From Candidatus Latescibacteria bacterium 4484_7 (GTDB lineage: Bacteria > Krumholzibacteriota > Krumholzibacteriia > Krumholzibacteriales > Krumholzibacteriaceae), in assembly GCA_002085285.1 (NCBI GenBank), contig NATK01000115.1, positions 1 to 6,433 on the forward strand: a stretch of 6,433 bases of DNA. Reading direction: 5' to 3'. This document shows positions 1 through 5,598 of the stretch, piece by piece. Under the pieces are notes generated by a model, which made no database searches, was not told the DNA's origin, and saw only the letters and a list, made by a program, of their open reading frames with translations. The first letter of the stretch is position 1, and every line of letters starts with the position of its first letter. The translations under genes were made by a program, and so were the position numbers.

Positions 1-348
1 CAACCTTTTTTCATAATCCTCGTTCGATCCCATAGACCTTCTCTCGATATTCGGTTGCTCGTCGTGAGACGCTGCCTGCGCCCTGTCCGCAGCCTTCATC
101 TCAGGCTCCATCGCTTCCTTTCCTGCCGCCTTCACTCCCTCCGCCTTCGTCTCCAAAAACTTCGATCCTGCCTGGACATTTTCATCCGCGATCGTGCCGT
201 CCACGCGATTTTCATCCGCGATCGTGCCGTCCACGCGATCCTCGGCCCTATGTTGCAACCTGAACGCAATATCTCCCCAGACACTTCTCCTCGAGGAAAG
301 GTACCTCTTCAACTGTGAAGCAATATCCTTTCTTTCACTTTCTCTCAT
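1..348 (-). CDS. partial ORF downstream of coaBC, function unknown (C-terminus beyond left edge)
   Basis: An open frame of 116 codons starts at ATG 348-346 and runs off the left edge without a stop. It overlaps the coaBC stop codon by 14 nt, as expected for a translationally coupled last gene of the operon. The N-terminus (MRESERKDIASQLKRYLSSR, then VWGDIAF) looks like a short charged helix. After it comes a linker rich in Ala, Glu, Lys and Asp that includes an exact tandem repeat of ten residues (RVDGTIADEN, twice, about residues 39-58). No catalytic motif lies within the visible part. It does not resemble the PriA N-terminus, although priA follows coaBC in Bacillus. A helical N-terminus plus a low-complexity linker would suit a family 4 uracil-DNA glycosylase, which I recall near coaBC in some Gram-negative lineages, but no uracil-glycosylase motif is visible and this is a guess. 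No clear SD precedes the ATG, so the exact start is uncertain. Confidence 0.6.
   Translation of the reverse strand, partial: MRESERKDIASQLKRYLSSRRSVWGDIAFRLQHRAEDRVDGTIADENRVDGTIADENVQAGSKFLETKAEGVKAAGKEAMEPEMKAADRAQAASHDEQPNIERRSMGSNEDYEKRL
178..240. repeat. 30-bp tandem direct repeat, two copies, in frame
   Basis: Bases 181-210 and 211-240 are identical except at the last position (t versus c), and the identity extends a few bases to the left (att at 178-180 and at 208-210). The unit is a multiple of three and lies inside the minus-strand partial ORF, where it adds ten residues without shifting the frame. Near-perfect identity, including at third codon positions, indicates a recent slippage or duplication event or an assembly artefact, not an old protein repeat. 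Confidence 0.9.
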
Positions 349-1585
349 TCGACTTTTGTCTGATTCTCTTGTCTTTTACGAGGACGTCCAAAATGACCGA
401 CGCAATCTCTCTCTTGCTCACGATGGGGGTCGATGCGATCCTGCCCCTCCTTCCGTAGATGACGACAGAGTTCGTGTCAGTCGAAAATCCCGTATCGGGT
501 CCTATCCGGTTGAAAACGAGATAATCGCACCCCTTGGTCTTCAACTTCTCCATTGCCTTTCTATCCGATTCTTCGTCTTCGAGTGCAAAGCCGACGACCA
601 CCTTCGTTTTGTCGCTCTTGTTGAGCGAGGCGAGAATATCCGTCGTCGGTTTGAGCCTTATGGAAACCACCTCTTCACCCCTCTTCATCTTGCCTCTGCT
701 TTTTCTTTCGGGAGTAAAGTCTGCGACGGCTGCAGCCATGATGAGGATATCCGCTTTCGGAAAAGCCCTCTTAACGGCTCTTGCCATCTGTGCGGCGCTC
801 CTTACCTCTCTCGCCGCATCGACGTCCGGCGGCGGCACATCAACGGGTCCGTGGATGAGCTCGACTACCGCACCTCGCCTCTTCGCCTCGGCTGCGATCG
901 CAAATGCCGTTTTGCCCGATGAACGGTTGGAGATATATCGGACCGGATCGATCTCCTCTTCCGTCCTGCCTCCAGTGACAAGCACCCTGATCCCTTGCAG
1001 CTCCCCTCGCCCGAACGAAGACTCTATGACATCGACGATCTCCCCTGGCTCGGCCATTCTTCCCGGGCCCTCTTCGCCACACGCCAGATCTCCGCTTCCC
1101 GGCTCTATGACGAACCTGCCGTCCCTTTTCAGCGTCTCTATATTCCTCTTCGTTGTGGGGCTTCGCCACATTGCCTGATTCATCGCAGGTGCGAAATAGA
1201 CGGGGCACCTCGATGATACGATTGTAGTGCTGGCGAGGTCGTCCGCGATCCCAAGCGCGCTCTTTGCTATGAAGTCCGCCGTTGCAGGGGCTACCACAAT
1301 CCGTTCTGCCCATACGGACAACTCGATGTGCTCTATCTCAGGCTCCGTGTGTGGAGCGAACAGGTCGTCGGCAACCGGATTGCCCGAAAGGACTTCGAAT
1401 GTCAGCGGAGTAACGAATCTCTTTGCCGCCTCGGTCATCACGACGCGGACTTCAGCCCCGCTCCTTACTAAAAGGCGTGTGAGTAGAGCCGATTTGTACG
1501 CAGCGATACCCCCAGTGACGATAAGAAGGACCCTCTTGCCGAACAACCCCTCCTTATCCTTAGCTTTCCTCCTCGGGGTTGACAT
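335..1585 (-). CDS. coaBC: bifunctional phosphopantothenoylcysteine decarboxylase / phosphopantothenate-cysteine ligase
   Basis: This is the cytosolic bifunctional enzyme of coenzyme A synthesis. CoaB joins 4'-phosphopantothenate to cysteine using CTP, and the FMN-dependent CoaC decarboxylates the product to 4'-phosphopantetheine. The protein is 416 aa, the usual family size. CoaC (about residues 15-190) shows the flavin fold start KRVLLIVTGGIAAYKS, the catalytic His in EIEHIELS (H86), the PAMN motif (N136) and the substrate-flap Cys in LACGEEGPGRMAEP (C169). CoaB (about 198-405) shows VTGGRTEEEIDPVRYISNRS with SSGK, AAAVADFTP, the lysine-rich RGKMKRG segment and GFALEDEE. The ATG at 1585 overlaps the rpoZ stop by 26 nt. 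An alternative TTG at 1546-1544 would give the more typical start MFGKRVLLIVTGG and lies just after a strong TAAGGAGG, but with only 2 nt spacing, so I keep the ATG. Activity is inferred from intact motifs. Confidence 0.96.
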   Translation of the reverse strand: MSTPRRKAKDKEGLFGKRVLLIVTGGIAAYKSALLTRLLVRSGAEVRVVMTEAAKRFVTPLTFEVLSGNPVADDLFAPHTEPEIEHIELSVWAERIVVAPATADFIAKSALGIADDLASTTIVSSRCPVYFAPAMNQAMWRSPTTKRNIETLKRDGRFVIEPGSGDLACGEEGPGRMAEPGEIVDVIESSFGRGELQGIRVLVTGGRTEEEIDPVRYISNRSSGKTAFAIAAEAKRRGAVVELIHGPVDVPPPDVDAAREVRSAAQMARAVKRAFPKADILIMAAAVADFTPERKSRGKMKRGEEVVSIRLKPTTDILASLNKSDKTKVVVGFALEDEESDRKAMEKLKTKGCDYLVFNRIGPDTGFSTDTNSVVIYGRRGRIASTPIVSKREIASVILDVLVKDKRIRQKSNERK

Positions 1586-1769
1586 ACCTATACTTCACTT
1601 TCCCCTCGATGAGGCGTTTCATCGCTATAGTGGTAGGTTTTTCGTCTATTTCCTCGCCTGAAAGTCTTATGAGCAAATTGATCCTGCGGGCATCCTTCGC
1701 CATTATCCTCACAGCCTCATACCTGTTCGGCACCCTTTCCAGTATCTTTTCCATTGCCTTGATGTCCAT
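1560..1769 (-). CDS. rpoZ: DNA-directed RNA polymerase omega subunit
   Basis: Omega is the small RNA polymerase subunit that helps fold and hold the beta' subunit. The protein is 69 aa from ATG 1769-1767. It has the omega signature: an N-terminal helix ending in VPNRYEAVRIMAKDARRIN (about residues 11-29), then a segment beginning EKPTTIAMKRLIEGKVKY (about 43-60). The frame is open further upstream to a TTG at 1871, but those 34 extra residues are not omega-like, and the ATG has a strong SD (GGGGGAG, 5 nt from GGAG to the start). The gene sits between gmk and coaBC, its usual place in many bacteria. Its 3' end overlaps coaBC by 26 nt, so the two are probably translationally coupled. A promoter-like sequence and a hairpin lie in the 168-nt gap upstream. 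Identification rests on motif and context; the family is short and variable. Confidence 0.92.
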   Translation of the reverse strand: MDIKAMEKILERVPNRYEAVRIMAKDARRINLLIRLSGEEIDEKPTTIAMKRLIEGKVKYRYVNPEEES

Positions 1770-1823
1770 AGAAGCTCCCCCGCACTTTAAATATTCTTGA
1801 TTGTCATCACCATGAAGAATCGA

Positions 1824-1842
1824 CAGGCGCTCTCGCCGCCTG
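1824..1842 (-). other. GC-rich hairpin in the rpoZ leader
   Basis: On the minus strand CAGGCG and CGCCTG form a perfect 6-bp GC-rich stem around a 7-nt loop (GCGAGAG), about 55 nt upstream of the rpoZ start and downstream of the predicted rpoZ promoter. No T-run follows it, so it is not a standard intrinsic terminator. It could act as an RNA stability element or an attenuation site between gmk and rpoZ; that role is inference. Confidence 0.4.
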
Positions 1843-1870
1843 AAGCAGAAAAACGCCTTCGCTGAATCCA

Positions 1871-1900
1871 AGTATATCTATTATTAACAAATCCGCTCAA
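1871..1900 (-). promoter_or_regulatory. putative sigma70-type promoter for rpoZ-coaBC
   Basis: In the gap between gmk and rpoZ, minus-strand TTGAGC (plus 1900-1895) and TATACT (plus 1876-1871) are separated by 18 bp. The -10 matches consensus at 5 of 6 positions and the -35 at 4 of 6. The surrounding DNA is AT-rich, unlike the flanking genes. Transcription would begin near 1864, giving a leader of about 95 nt before rpoZ. This would let rpoZ, coaBC and the left-edge ORF be expressed independently of the yicC promoter. Confidence 0.5.
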
Positions 1901-1937
1901 TTTAATCAACGAGAATTTTCGACTCGACTCAAGCCTG

Positions 1938-2573
1938 CTAAAACTCCGCATCGGCTCTTTCGACTCTCAACGTCTCTGCCTTTATGATGAGAGAAACGTG
2001 TTTGACACATTCGTCTATGTCCTCGTTCACAACGATGTAGTCGTACTCGAGGAAATGCTCGATCTCCCTCTTCGCATTTTCAAATCTCCTGCGTATCACC
2101 TCTTCGCTGTCTGTTCCCCGCCTGTCGAGTCTCCTGACCAATTCGTCGATGCTCGGCGGCACGAGAAAGATCATGGCGGCGTCTTTCATCCGTTCCCTCA
2201 CGCTCATACCACCCTGAACATCTATCTCGAGGAGCACATTGAAACCGTTGTTCAGAAGTTCGTCCACCATGCTCCTCTTCGTGCCGTAATAGTTCCCGTA
2301 AACCTCGGCCCACTCGAGGAACCCGCCTTCGTCCCTCACCCTCATGAACTCCTCTCTCGAGACGAAATGGTACTCCCTGCCGTCCACTTCGCCGGGCCTT
2401 GGCTCTCGCGTCGTAAGCGATATCGAGAGCCTCAAGCTCTTATCGATGGCTAAAAGCCTCTCTACGACGGTCGATTTGCCCACGCCGGAAGGACCTGAAA
2501 TCACCACTACGAACGGATGCCTCTCGATTCTGATCGCGCCACCTCCCCACGGATGACCTACTCTTCTTTCCAT
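1938..2573 (-). CDS. gmk: guanylate kinase
   Basis: Guanylate kinase phosphorylates GMP to GDP with ATP in the cytosol, feeding GTP/dGTP and (p)ppGpp pools. In the 211-aa reading the P-loop is GPSGVGKST (residues 27-35). The GMP-binding segment contains TTREPRPGEVDGREYHF (about 54-70), followed by GFLEWAEVYGNYYGT (84-98) and LLEIDVQGG (114-122). The lid-region segment DRRGTDSEEVIRRRF lies at about 150-164. All key positions expected for an active enzyme are present. The start is uncertain. ATG 2573 overlaps remA by 16 nt but has only a weak SD, and the first 13 residues (MERRVGHPWGGGA) are not part of the kinase fold. A strong GGGGAGG lies 7 nt before an ATC codon at 2534-2532, which would give 198 aa beginning RIERHPFVVVISGPSG after the initiator. 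No other canonical start codon lies at that position. Confidence 0.97.
   Translation of the reverse strand: MERRVGHPWGGGAIRIERHPFVVVISGPSGVGKSTVVERLLAIDKSLRLSISLTTREPRPGEVDGREYHFVSREEFMRVRDEGGFLEWAEVYGNYYGTKRSMVDELLNNGFNVLLEIDVQGGMSVRERMKDAAMIFLVPPSIDELVRRLDRRGTDSEEVIRRRFENAKREIEHFLEYDYIVVNEDIDECVKHVSLIIKAETLRVERADAEF
2542..2548 (-). promoter_or_regulatory. strong SD inside the annotated gmk 5' end, before an ATC codon
   Basis: Minus-strand GGGGAGG (plus cctcccc) ends exactly 7 nt before ATC at 2534-2532. That ATC lies in the gmk frame where family members normally begin. The spacing is ideal for initiation. GTG codons exist only further in (VVV just before ISGPSG), too close to the P-loop. 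The SD may serve an AUC start, or may be a chance purine run in a Gly-rich segment (WGGGA) of a longer protein begun at 2573. Confidence 0.45.
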
Positions 2574-2794
2574 CTCTGCGTAATCGTCTCGACTGCAACA
2601 GCGGATAGTATCACATGGTCGCTCGACGTGACTATGATCGCCCTCGTCTTTCTCCCCTGAGTGGCATCAACGAGTTTTCCCTTCTGCCTTGCCTCTTCTC
2701 GATACCTTCTCATCGGGGAAGAATCCGAGCTGATTATAGCCACAACCTTGTCTTTGGCGACCACATTGCCGAACCCAATATTCAAAAGCATCAT
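2558..2794 (-). CDS. remA: RemA-like / DUF370 small regulatory protein
   Basis: The protein is 78 aa and fits the RemA/DUF370 family throughout: NIGFGN (5-10), SPMRR (26-30), the conserved basic DATQGRKTRA (43-52) and SSDHVILSAV (57-66). In Bacillus subtilis RemA is a DNA-binding activator of biofilm matrix genes that assembles into ring-like oligomers; the arginine-rich GRKTR stretch corresponds to the region implicated in DNA contact. Outside Firmicutes the role of this family is largely unknown, so the matrix function should not be carried over here. The start ATG at 2794 has AGGA 6 nt upstream; a second ATG follows directly. It lies 20 nt after yicC and overlaps the longer gmk reading by 16 nt, so it belongs to the same transcript. 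The position between yicC and gmk is the family's usual place. Confidence 0.93.
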   Translation of the reverse strand: MMLLNIGFGNVVAKDKVVAIISSDSSPMRRYREEARQKGKLVDATQGRKTRAIIVTSSDHVILSAVAVETITQRWKEE

Positions 2795-2814
2795 TCACCA
2801 TCCTGAGGCTATTC

Positions 2815-3693
2815 CTATTCGAAGTTCTGAACCTGCTCCCTTATCTTTTCAGCCTCTTCCTTGATTTCCATACACGATTTGACTATTTCGCCGTTTACAG
2901 ATTTGTTGCCCATCGTCGTTGCTTCCCTGTGAATCTCCTGGAGAAGAAACGTGAGCTTTTTCGAGACCTCTCCACCCTTCTTCATCACATCCCTGAACTG
3001 ATTGAGATGGCTCTTCAACCTGGCGATCTCTTCCGTTACGTCGCTCTTCTCGGCCATCAATGCCACCTCCACCGCCCACCTTCCGTCATCCAGCTCTGCG
3101 GTACCCTCGAGAAGCCTTTGCACTCTCAGCTTCGCCCTCTCGAACGCCTTACGCTTCAAAGCCGGCGACTTCTTCTCTATCCTACCAACGATCCTCGACA
3201 ACCTATCGATCCTCTTATTCACACCGGCGGCAAGTTCCTCGCCCTCGTTGATCCGCATCTGGACACACTCCCTCAGAGCTGCATTGAGCGCCTTTTTCGC
3301 AGCAGCCCACAGCTTGGACGATTTGACCTCTTCCTCGCCGGAAAAGATGATGTCAGGGAACGAAAGGAGTGTGTTCATGTCTATCTGACCGGGGATCCCC
3401 TCCCTAACGGCGAATGCCTTGAGTTCTTTGTATATGTTTGATAGGAGCTCCATGTTGATGGCGACACTCTGATTCTCCGCCCCTCTATCCACCGATATGC
3501 TAACATAGACGTGCCCGCGCTTTAGCCTCTTCCTTACGATCTTCTCGACTTCGCCCTCATGTCCTGCCAATGACTTCGGCAGCCGTGATGAAATCTCGAG
3601 GAACCTGTGATTAACCGTTTTCACTTCGGCGGTGATGAGGCGATCGTCGTACTCGGCACTCCCCTTTCCGTACCCTGTCATGCTGTATATCAA
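2815..3693 (-). CDS. yicC: YicC/YloC family endoribonuclease
   Basis: YicC proteins are metal-dependent endoribonucleases acting in RNA turnover; the E. coli member has been linked to degradation of the small RNA RyhB. The protein is 292 aa, the usual length. The N-terminal YicC domain starts MIYSMTGYGKG and includes VKTVNHRFLEIS (24-35) and MRINEGEELA (146-155). The C-terminal DUF1732 domain includes SDVTEEIARLKSH (217-229), LLQEIHREATTMGNK (250-264) and the typical ending EKIREQVQNFE. The start chosen is TTG at 3693-3691: it has GGGAGG 7 nt upstream and gives the family's standard MI-S-MTG-G opening. The frame is open to 3759, but those 22 extra residues are unrelated to the family and sit between the promoter and the SD. 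It is the first gene of the leftward operon, with a good promoter about 50 nt upstream. Confidence 0.95.
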   Translation of the reverse strand: MIYSMTGYGKGSAEYDDRLITAEVKTVNHRFLEISSRLPKSLAGHEGEVEKIVRKRLKRGHVYVSISVDRGAENQSVAINMELLSNIYKELKAFAVREGIPGQIDMNTLLSFPDIIFSGEEEVKSSKLWAAAKKALNAALRECVQMRINEGEELAAGVNKRIDRLSRIVGRIEKKSPALKRKAFERAKLRVQRLLEGTAELDDGRWAVEVALMAEKSDVTEEIARLKSHLNQFRDVMKKGGEVSKKLTFLLQEIHREATTMGNKSVNGEIVKSCMEIKEEAEKIREQVQNFE

Positions 3694-3700
3694 AACGAAT

Positions 3701-3706
3701 CCTCCC
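3701..3706 (-). promoter_or_regulatory. SD sequence that fixes a TTG start for yicC
   Basis: Minus-strand GGGAGG ends 7 nt before TTG 3693-3691. The only nearby in-frame ATG (second residue of MTGYGKG at 3681-3679) would be 19 nt away and would remove the conserved Ile-Tyr-Ser residues, so TTG is the better start. Confidence 0.75.
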
Positions 3707-3746
3707 GGTTTTGCAATCTTGCACGCCCCTTGAATACGCACGCTGA

Positions 3747-3775
3747 ATCTTAATAGCAACAGGGAAAAATGTCAA
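3747..3775 (-). promoter_or_regulatory. promoter of the yicC-remA-gmk operon
   Basis: On the minus strand a perfect -35 TTGACA (plus 3775-3770) is followed after 17 bp by TAAGAT (plus 3752-3747), a 4/6 match to the -10 consensus. The predicted start near 3740 leaves a 5' leader of roughly 46 nt containing the yicC SD. Consensus -35 with optimal spacing suggests strong constitutive housekeeping (sigma70/sigma A) expression. Confidence 0.7.
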
Positions 3776-3776
3776 A

Positions 3777-3790
3777 GATGTTTGCACATC
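3777..3790. promoter_or_regulatory. inverted repeat between the divergent promoters
   Basis: GATGT-ttgc-ACATC is a perfect 5-bp inverted repeat with a 4-bp centre. It lies directly behind the yicC -35 and about 25 bp behind the rqcH -35. A regulator bound here could affect both promoters. The arms are short, so chance cannot be excluded. Confidence 0.3.
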
Positions 3791-3815
3791 GAAACAGTCA
3801 AAAAAATCATTGGGT

Positions 3816-3844
3816 TTGACACCCGCTCACCATCAACATAATAT
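3816..3844 (+). promoter_or_regulatory. rqcH promoter, predicted to give a leaderless mRNA
   Basis: TTGACA at 3816-3821 and TAATAT at 3839-3844 are separated by 17 bp; an overlapping CATAAT at 3837-3842 is an alternative -10 with a 15-bp spacer. With the usual 6-7 nt from -10 to transcription start, the first transcribed base falls at about 3849-3852, and the rqcH ATG is at 3852. No SD exists between promoter and ATG. The -35 also lies inside a small palindrome, GGGT-ttgac-ACCC (3812-3824). Confidence 0.6.
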
Positions 3845-3851
3845 TTGTGCG

Positions 3852-5582
3852 ATGAATGCTCTGTCTGTATACGCACTCGCAAACGAGATGGGAAGCCTTT
3901 TGGAGAACGCATCAATCGAAGATGTTTTCAGCTACCCGGATGCCGTCTCGATCGAGGTTTCCGGTTCACCCTTTTCATTTATCAATATAGTGAGGCTGAA
4001 GAGTTCGGTGGATATCGCTTTCTCCGATGACTCAATTGCTCCGGGGCTTTCGGAGTCAATGTCGACATCTGCTATAAGAGGAGCTGTCGTGAAGGGCGTA
4101 AGGCCTATCGGTTTCGACAGGACACTGGAGATCGATCTTGCAAGAGAGGACCAGTGGGGAAAACGGTCCGAATTCGAGATGTCGATCTGCCTAATCCCGC
4201 ATATGGCGAGGGTCAGCGTGAGAAATAAGCACGAAGGTACTCATGTCGAGACATTTCCTCTCGGCTCAGGCCGCGGTGCCAAAACCGACGTCTCCGCACT
4301 TAAAGAAAAATCCTTCTCCCTGCTTCACCCCGAAGAAATAACCGGCAGTGCCTTGCCTGGATCCGATGCGGAGGAAATCGGCGAAGAAAAACAGGCTCAG
4401 ATTCCCGAGCACACATTGGCATGGAAACAAAAGAAGAAGTTAGCCGCCTCGCTCGTAAGTAATATTTCCGGCATCGATCCCGTTCTTGCCACGGCGATAG
4501 CCGATCAAGCCAAAGGCGATCCGGATGCAGCCGCAGAAATAATCAGAGAGATCGCTGAATCGATGGAAAGGAACGACTGGCGCTGGCATATGTATGACTT
4601 CCCGAACGAAGGTGAAAGAGGCATATCCGTAATCTACCCGATCGAACTGCCTGTAAATCTTGAGGGAAAGAAATTCGGCTCTGTCTATGACGCTCTGCTG
4701 GAAAGGTACGACAACGTCACCATGCCTTCGTACACCGCCATGCTCAGGGAAAGGCTTACAAGATCGATGCATAGGGAGCTGGCGAAGCTCGAGCGCATTC
4801 AAGTTAACCTATCGCGCGACATAGATGCGGCGTCGCGGGCGAGAGATTTCAGACACATGGGAAATCTCCTCGCCACCTACAGGCATCTTCTCAGGACCGG
4901 CATGAAGAGCATCACAGTAAAAGATCTGTCGGGTGAAAAGAACATAACTATAACCCTCGACCCGTCAAGATCGATAGATGCCAACATCAAAGACTACTTC
5001 AACAGGGCGCGGAAGGGTGAGAGGGGCATCATTGTTATGAGGGAGAGAAGAAAACAGATCGAGCGGTTGATAAGAGAAAAGAAAAAGGCTATCGCTGATG
5101 TAGAAAATATGACGGACCCATACGAAATCGTTTCTGCCGCCTCGTCTTTGATGAAGACAAGGAGCAAAGAAGTCAAGAAGGAAAGCTCGGAGAAGAGATT
5201 CAGGGTCTTCGAGCTCGACGACAAGCACAAGGTTATTGTCGGAAGGAATGACAAGGAAAACGATCTCCTCACCCACAGGTACGCTTCCCCAAGGGACCTG
5301 TGGTTCCACGCGCAGGGTGTTGCAGGATCCCATGTCATCCTGAAAGGAGCTACCTCCTCTACGCCCAAGGTCATAATAGAGAAGGCTGCGGAGATAGCTG
5401 CTTATTTCAGCAAAGCGAAACATTCCGCAATGGTGCCTGTCATCTACACAGAAAAAAGATACGTAAGGAAGCCGAGGAGGTCCAAAGCCGGTGCCGCCTC
5501 CGTGGAACGAGGCAAAACAATCTTTGTATCGCCAAGGATCCCTGATAGCAAGATGAGCAGAAGCAGACCGGACCAGTCTTAA
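3852..5582 (+). CDS. rqcH: NFACT family protein RqcH/FbpA (Rqc2/NEMF homologue), ribosome-associated quality control
   Basis: RqcH binds 50S subunits still carrying peptidyl-tRNA after ribosome splitting, recruits tRNA-Ala and adds C-terminal alanine tails that mark stalled chains for proteolysis. The protein is 576 aa from ATG 3852, close to the usual length. NFACT-N occupies about residues 1-190 and is divergent, but keeps the conserved Asp-Arg pair in GFDRTLEIDL (D89, R90), which in characterised homologues is needed for tRNA selection. A helix-hairpin-helix segment (SNISGIDPVLATAIADQA) follows near 200-220. The long coiled-coil middle spans about 295-435, with LLATYRHLLRTGMKSITV in its central part. 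The C-terminal NFACT-R domain (about 447-570) has DLWFHAQGVAGSHVIL (482-497), AAYFSKAKHSAMVPVIYT and the ending KTIFVSP. An in-frame ATG at 3810 would add 14 non-homologous residues and lies upstream of the promoter, so I reject it. The gene is divergent from yicC. Older names for the family (fibronectin-binding FbpA) are misleading here because no export signal is present. Confidence 0.93.
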   Translation: MNALSVYALANEMGSLLENASIEDVFSYPDAVSIEVSGSPFSFINIVRLKSSVDIAFSDDSIAPGLSESMSTSAIRGAVVKGVRPIGFDRTLEIDLAREDQWGKRSEFEMSICLIPHMARVSVRNKHEGTHVETFPLGSGRGAKTDVSALKEKSFSLLHPEEITGSALPGSDAEEIGEEKQAQIPEHTLAWKQKKKLAASLVSNISGIDPVLATAIADQAKGDPDAAAEIIREIAESMERNDWRWHMYDFPNEGERGISVIYPIELPVNLEGKKFGSVYDALLERYDNVTMPSYTAMLRERLTRSMHRELAKLERIQVNLSRDIDAASRARDFRHMGNLLATYRHLLRTGMKSITVKDLSGEKNITITLDPSRSIDANIKDYFNRARKGERGIIVMRERRKQIERLIREKKKAIADVENMTDPYEIVSAASSLMKTRSKEVKKESSEKRFRVFELDDKHKVIVGRNDKENDLLTHRYASPRDLWFHAQGVAGSHVILKGATSSTPKVIIEKAAEIAAYFSKAKHSAMVPVIYTEKRYVRKPRRSKAGAASVERGKTIFVSPRIPDSKMSRSRPDQS

Positions 5583-5598
5583 AACATCAGGGATTTTT
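5534..5598 (+). terminator. long-loop stem spanning the rqcH stop codon, followed by Ts
   Basis: ATCCCTGAT (5538-5546) inside the last rqcH codons is perfectly complementary to ATCAGGGAT (5586-5594) just after the stop. With G-U and A-U pairs the stem extends to 13 bp (5534-5546 with 5586-5598). The 3' arm runs into TTTTT. The 39-nt loop is much larger than in a standard intrinsic terminator and contains the stop codon, so it could be a weak terminator or an mRNA 3'-end stability structure. Confidence 0.4.

Noticed and set aside
178..240. CRISPR array from the 30-bp repeats
   Set aside because: The two units are directly abutting with no spacers and lie in frame within a coding region.
55..922. 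Plus-strand open frames of 87 and 242 aa at the left end
   Set aside because: They lie antisense to the coaBC 3' half and the partial ORF, have Arg/Leu/Ser-rich translations typical of shadows, and show no family motif.
1770..1871. N-terminal extension of rpoZ by 34 residues from a TTG at 1871
   Set aside because: The extra residues are not omega-like, the TTG overlaps the predicted promoter -10, and ATG 1769 has a strong SD and gives the family's start.
3694..3759. Longer YicC reading from 3759
   Set aside because: It would start inside the promoter region (just upstream of the -10), has no homologous residues, and skips the SD positioned for TTG 3693.
3810..3851. Upstream start for RqcH at 3810
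   Set aside because: The 14 extra residues are non-homologous and the codons overlap the TTGACA/TAATAT promoter.
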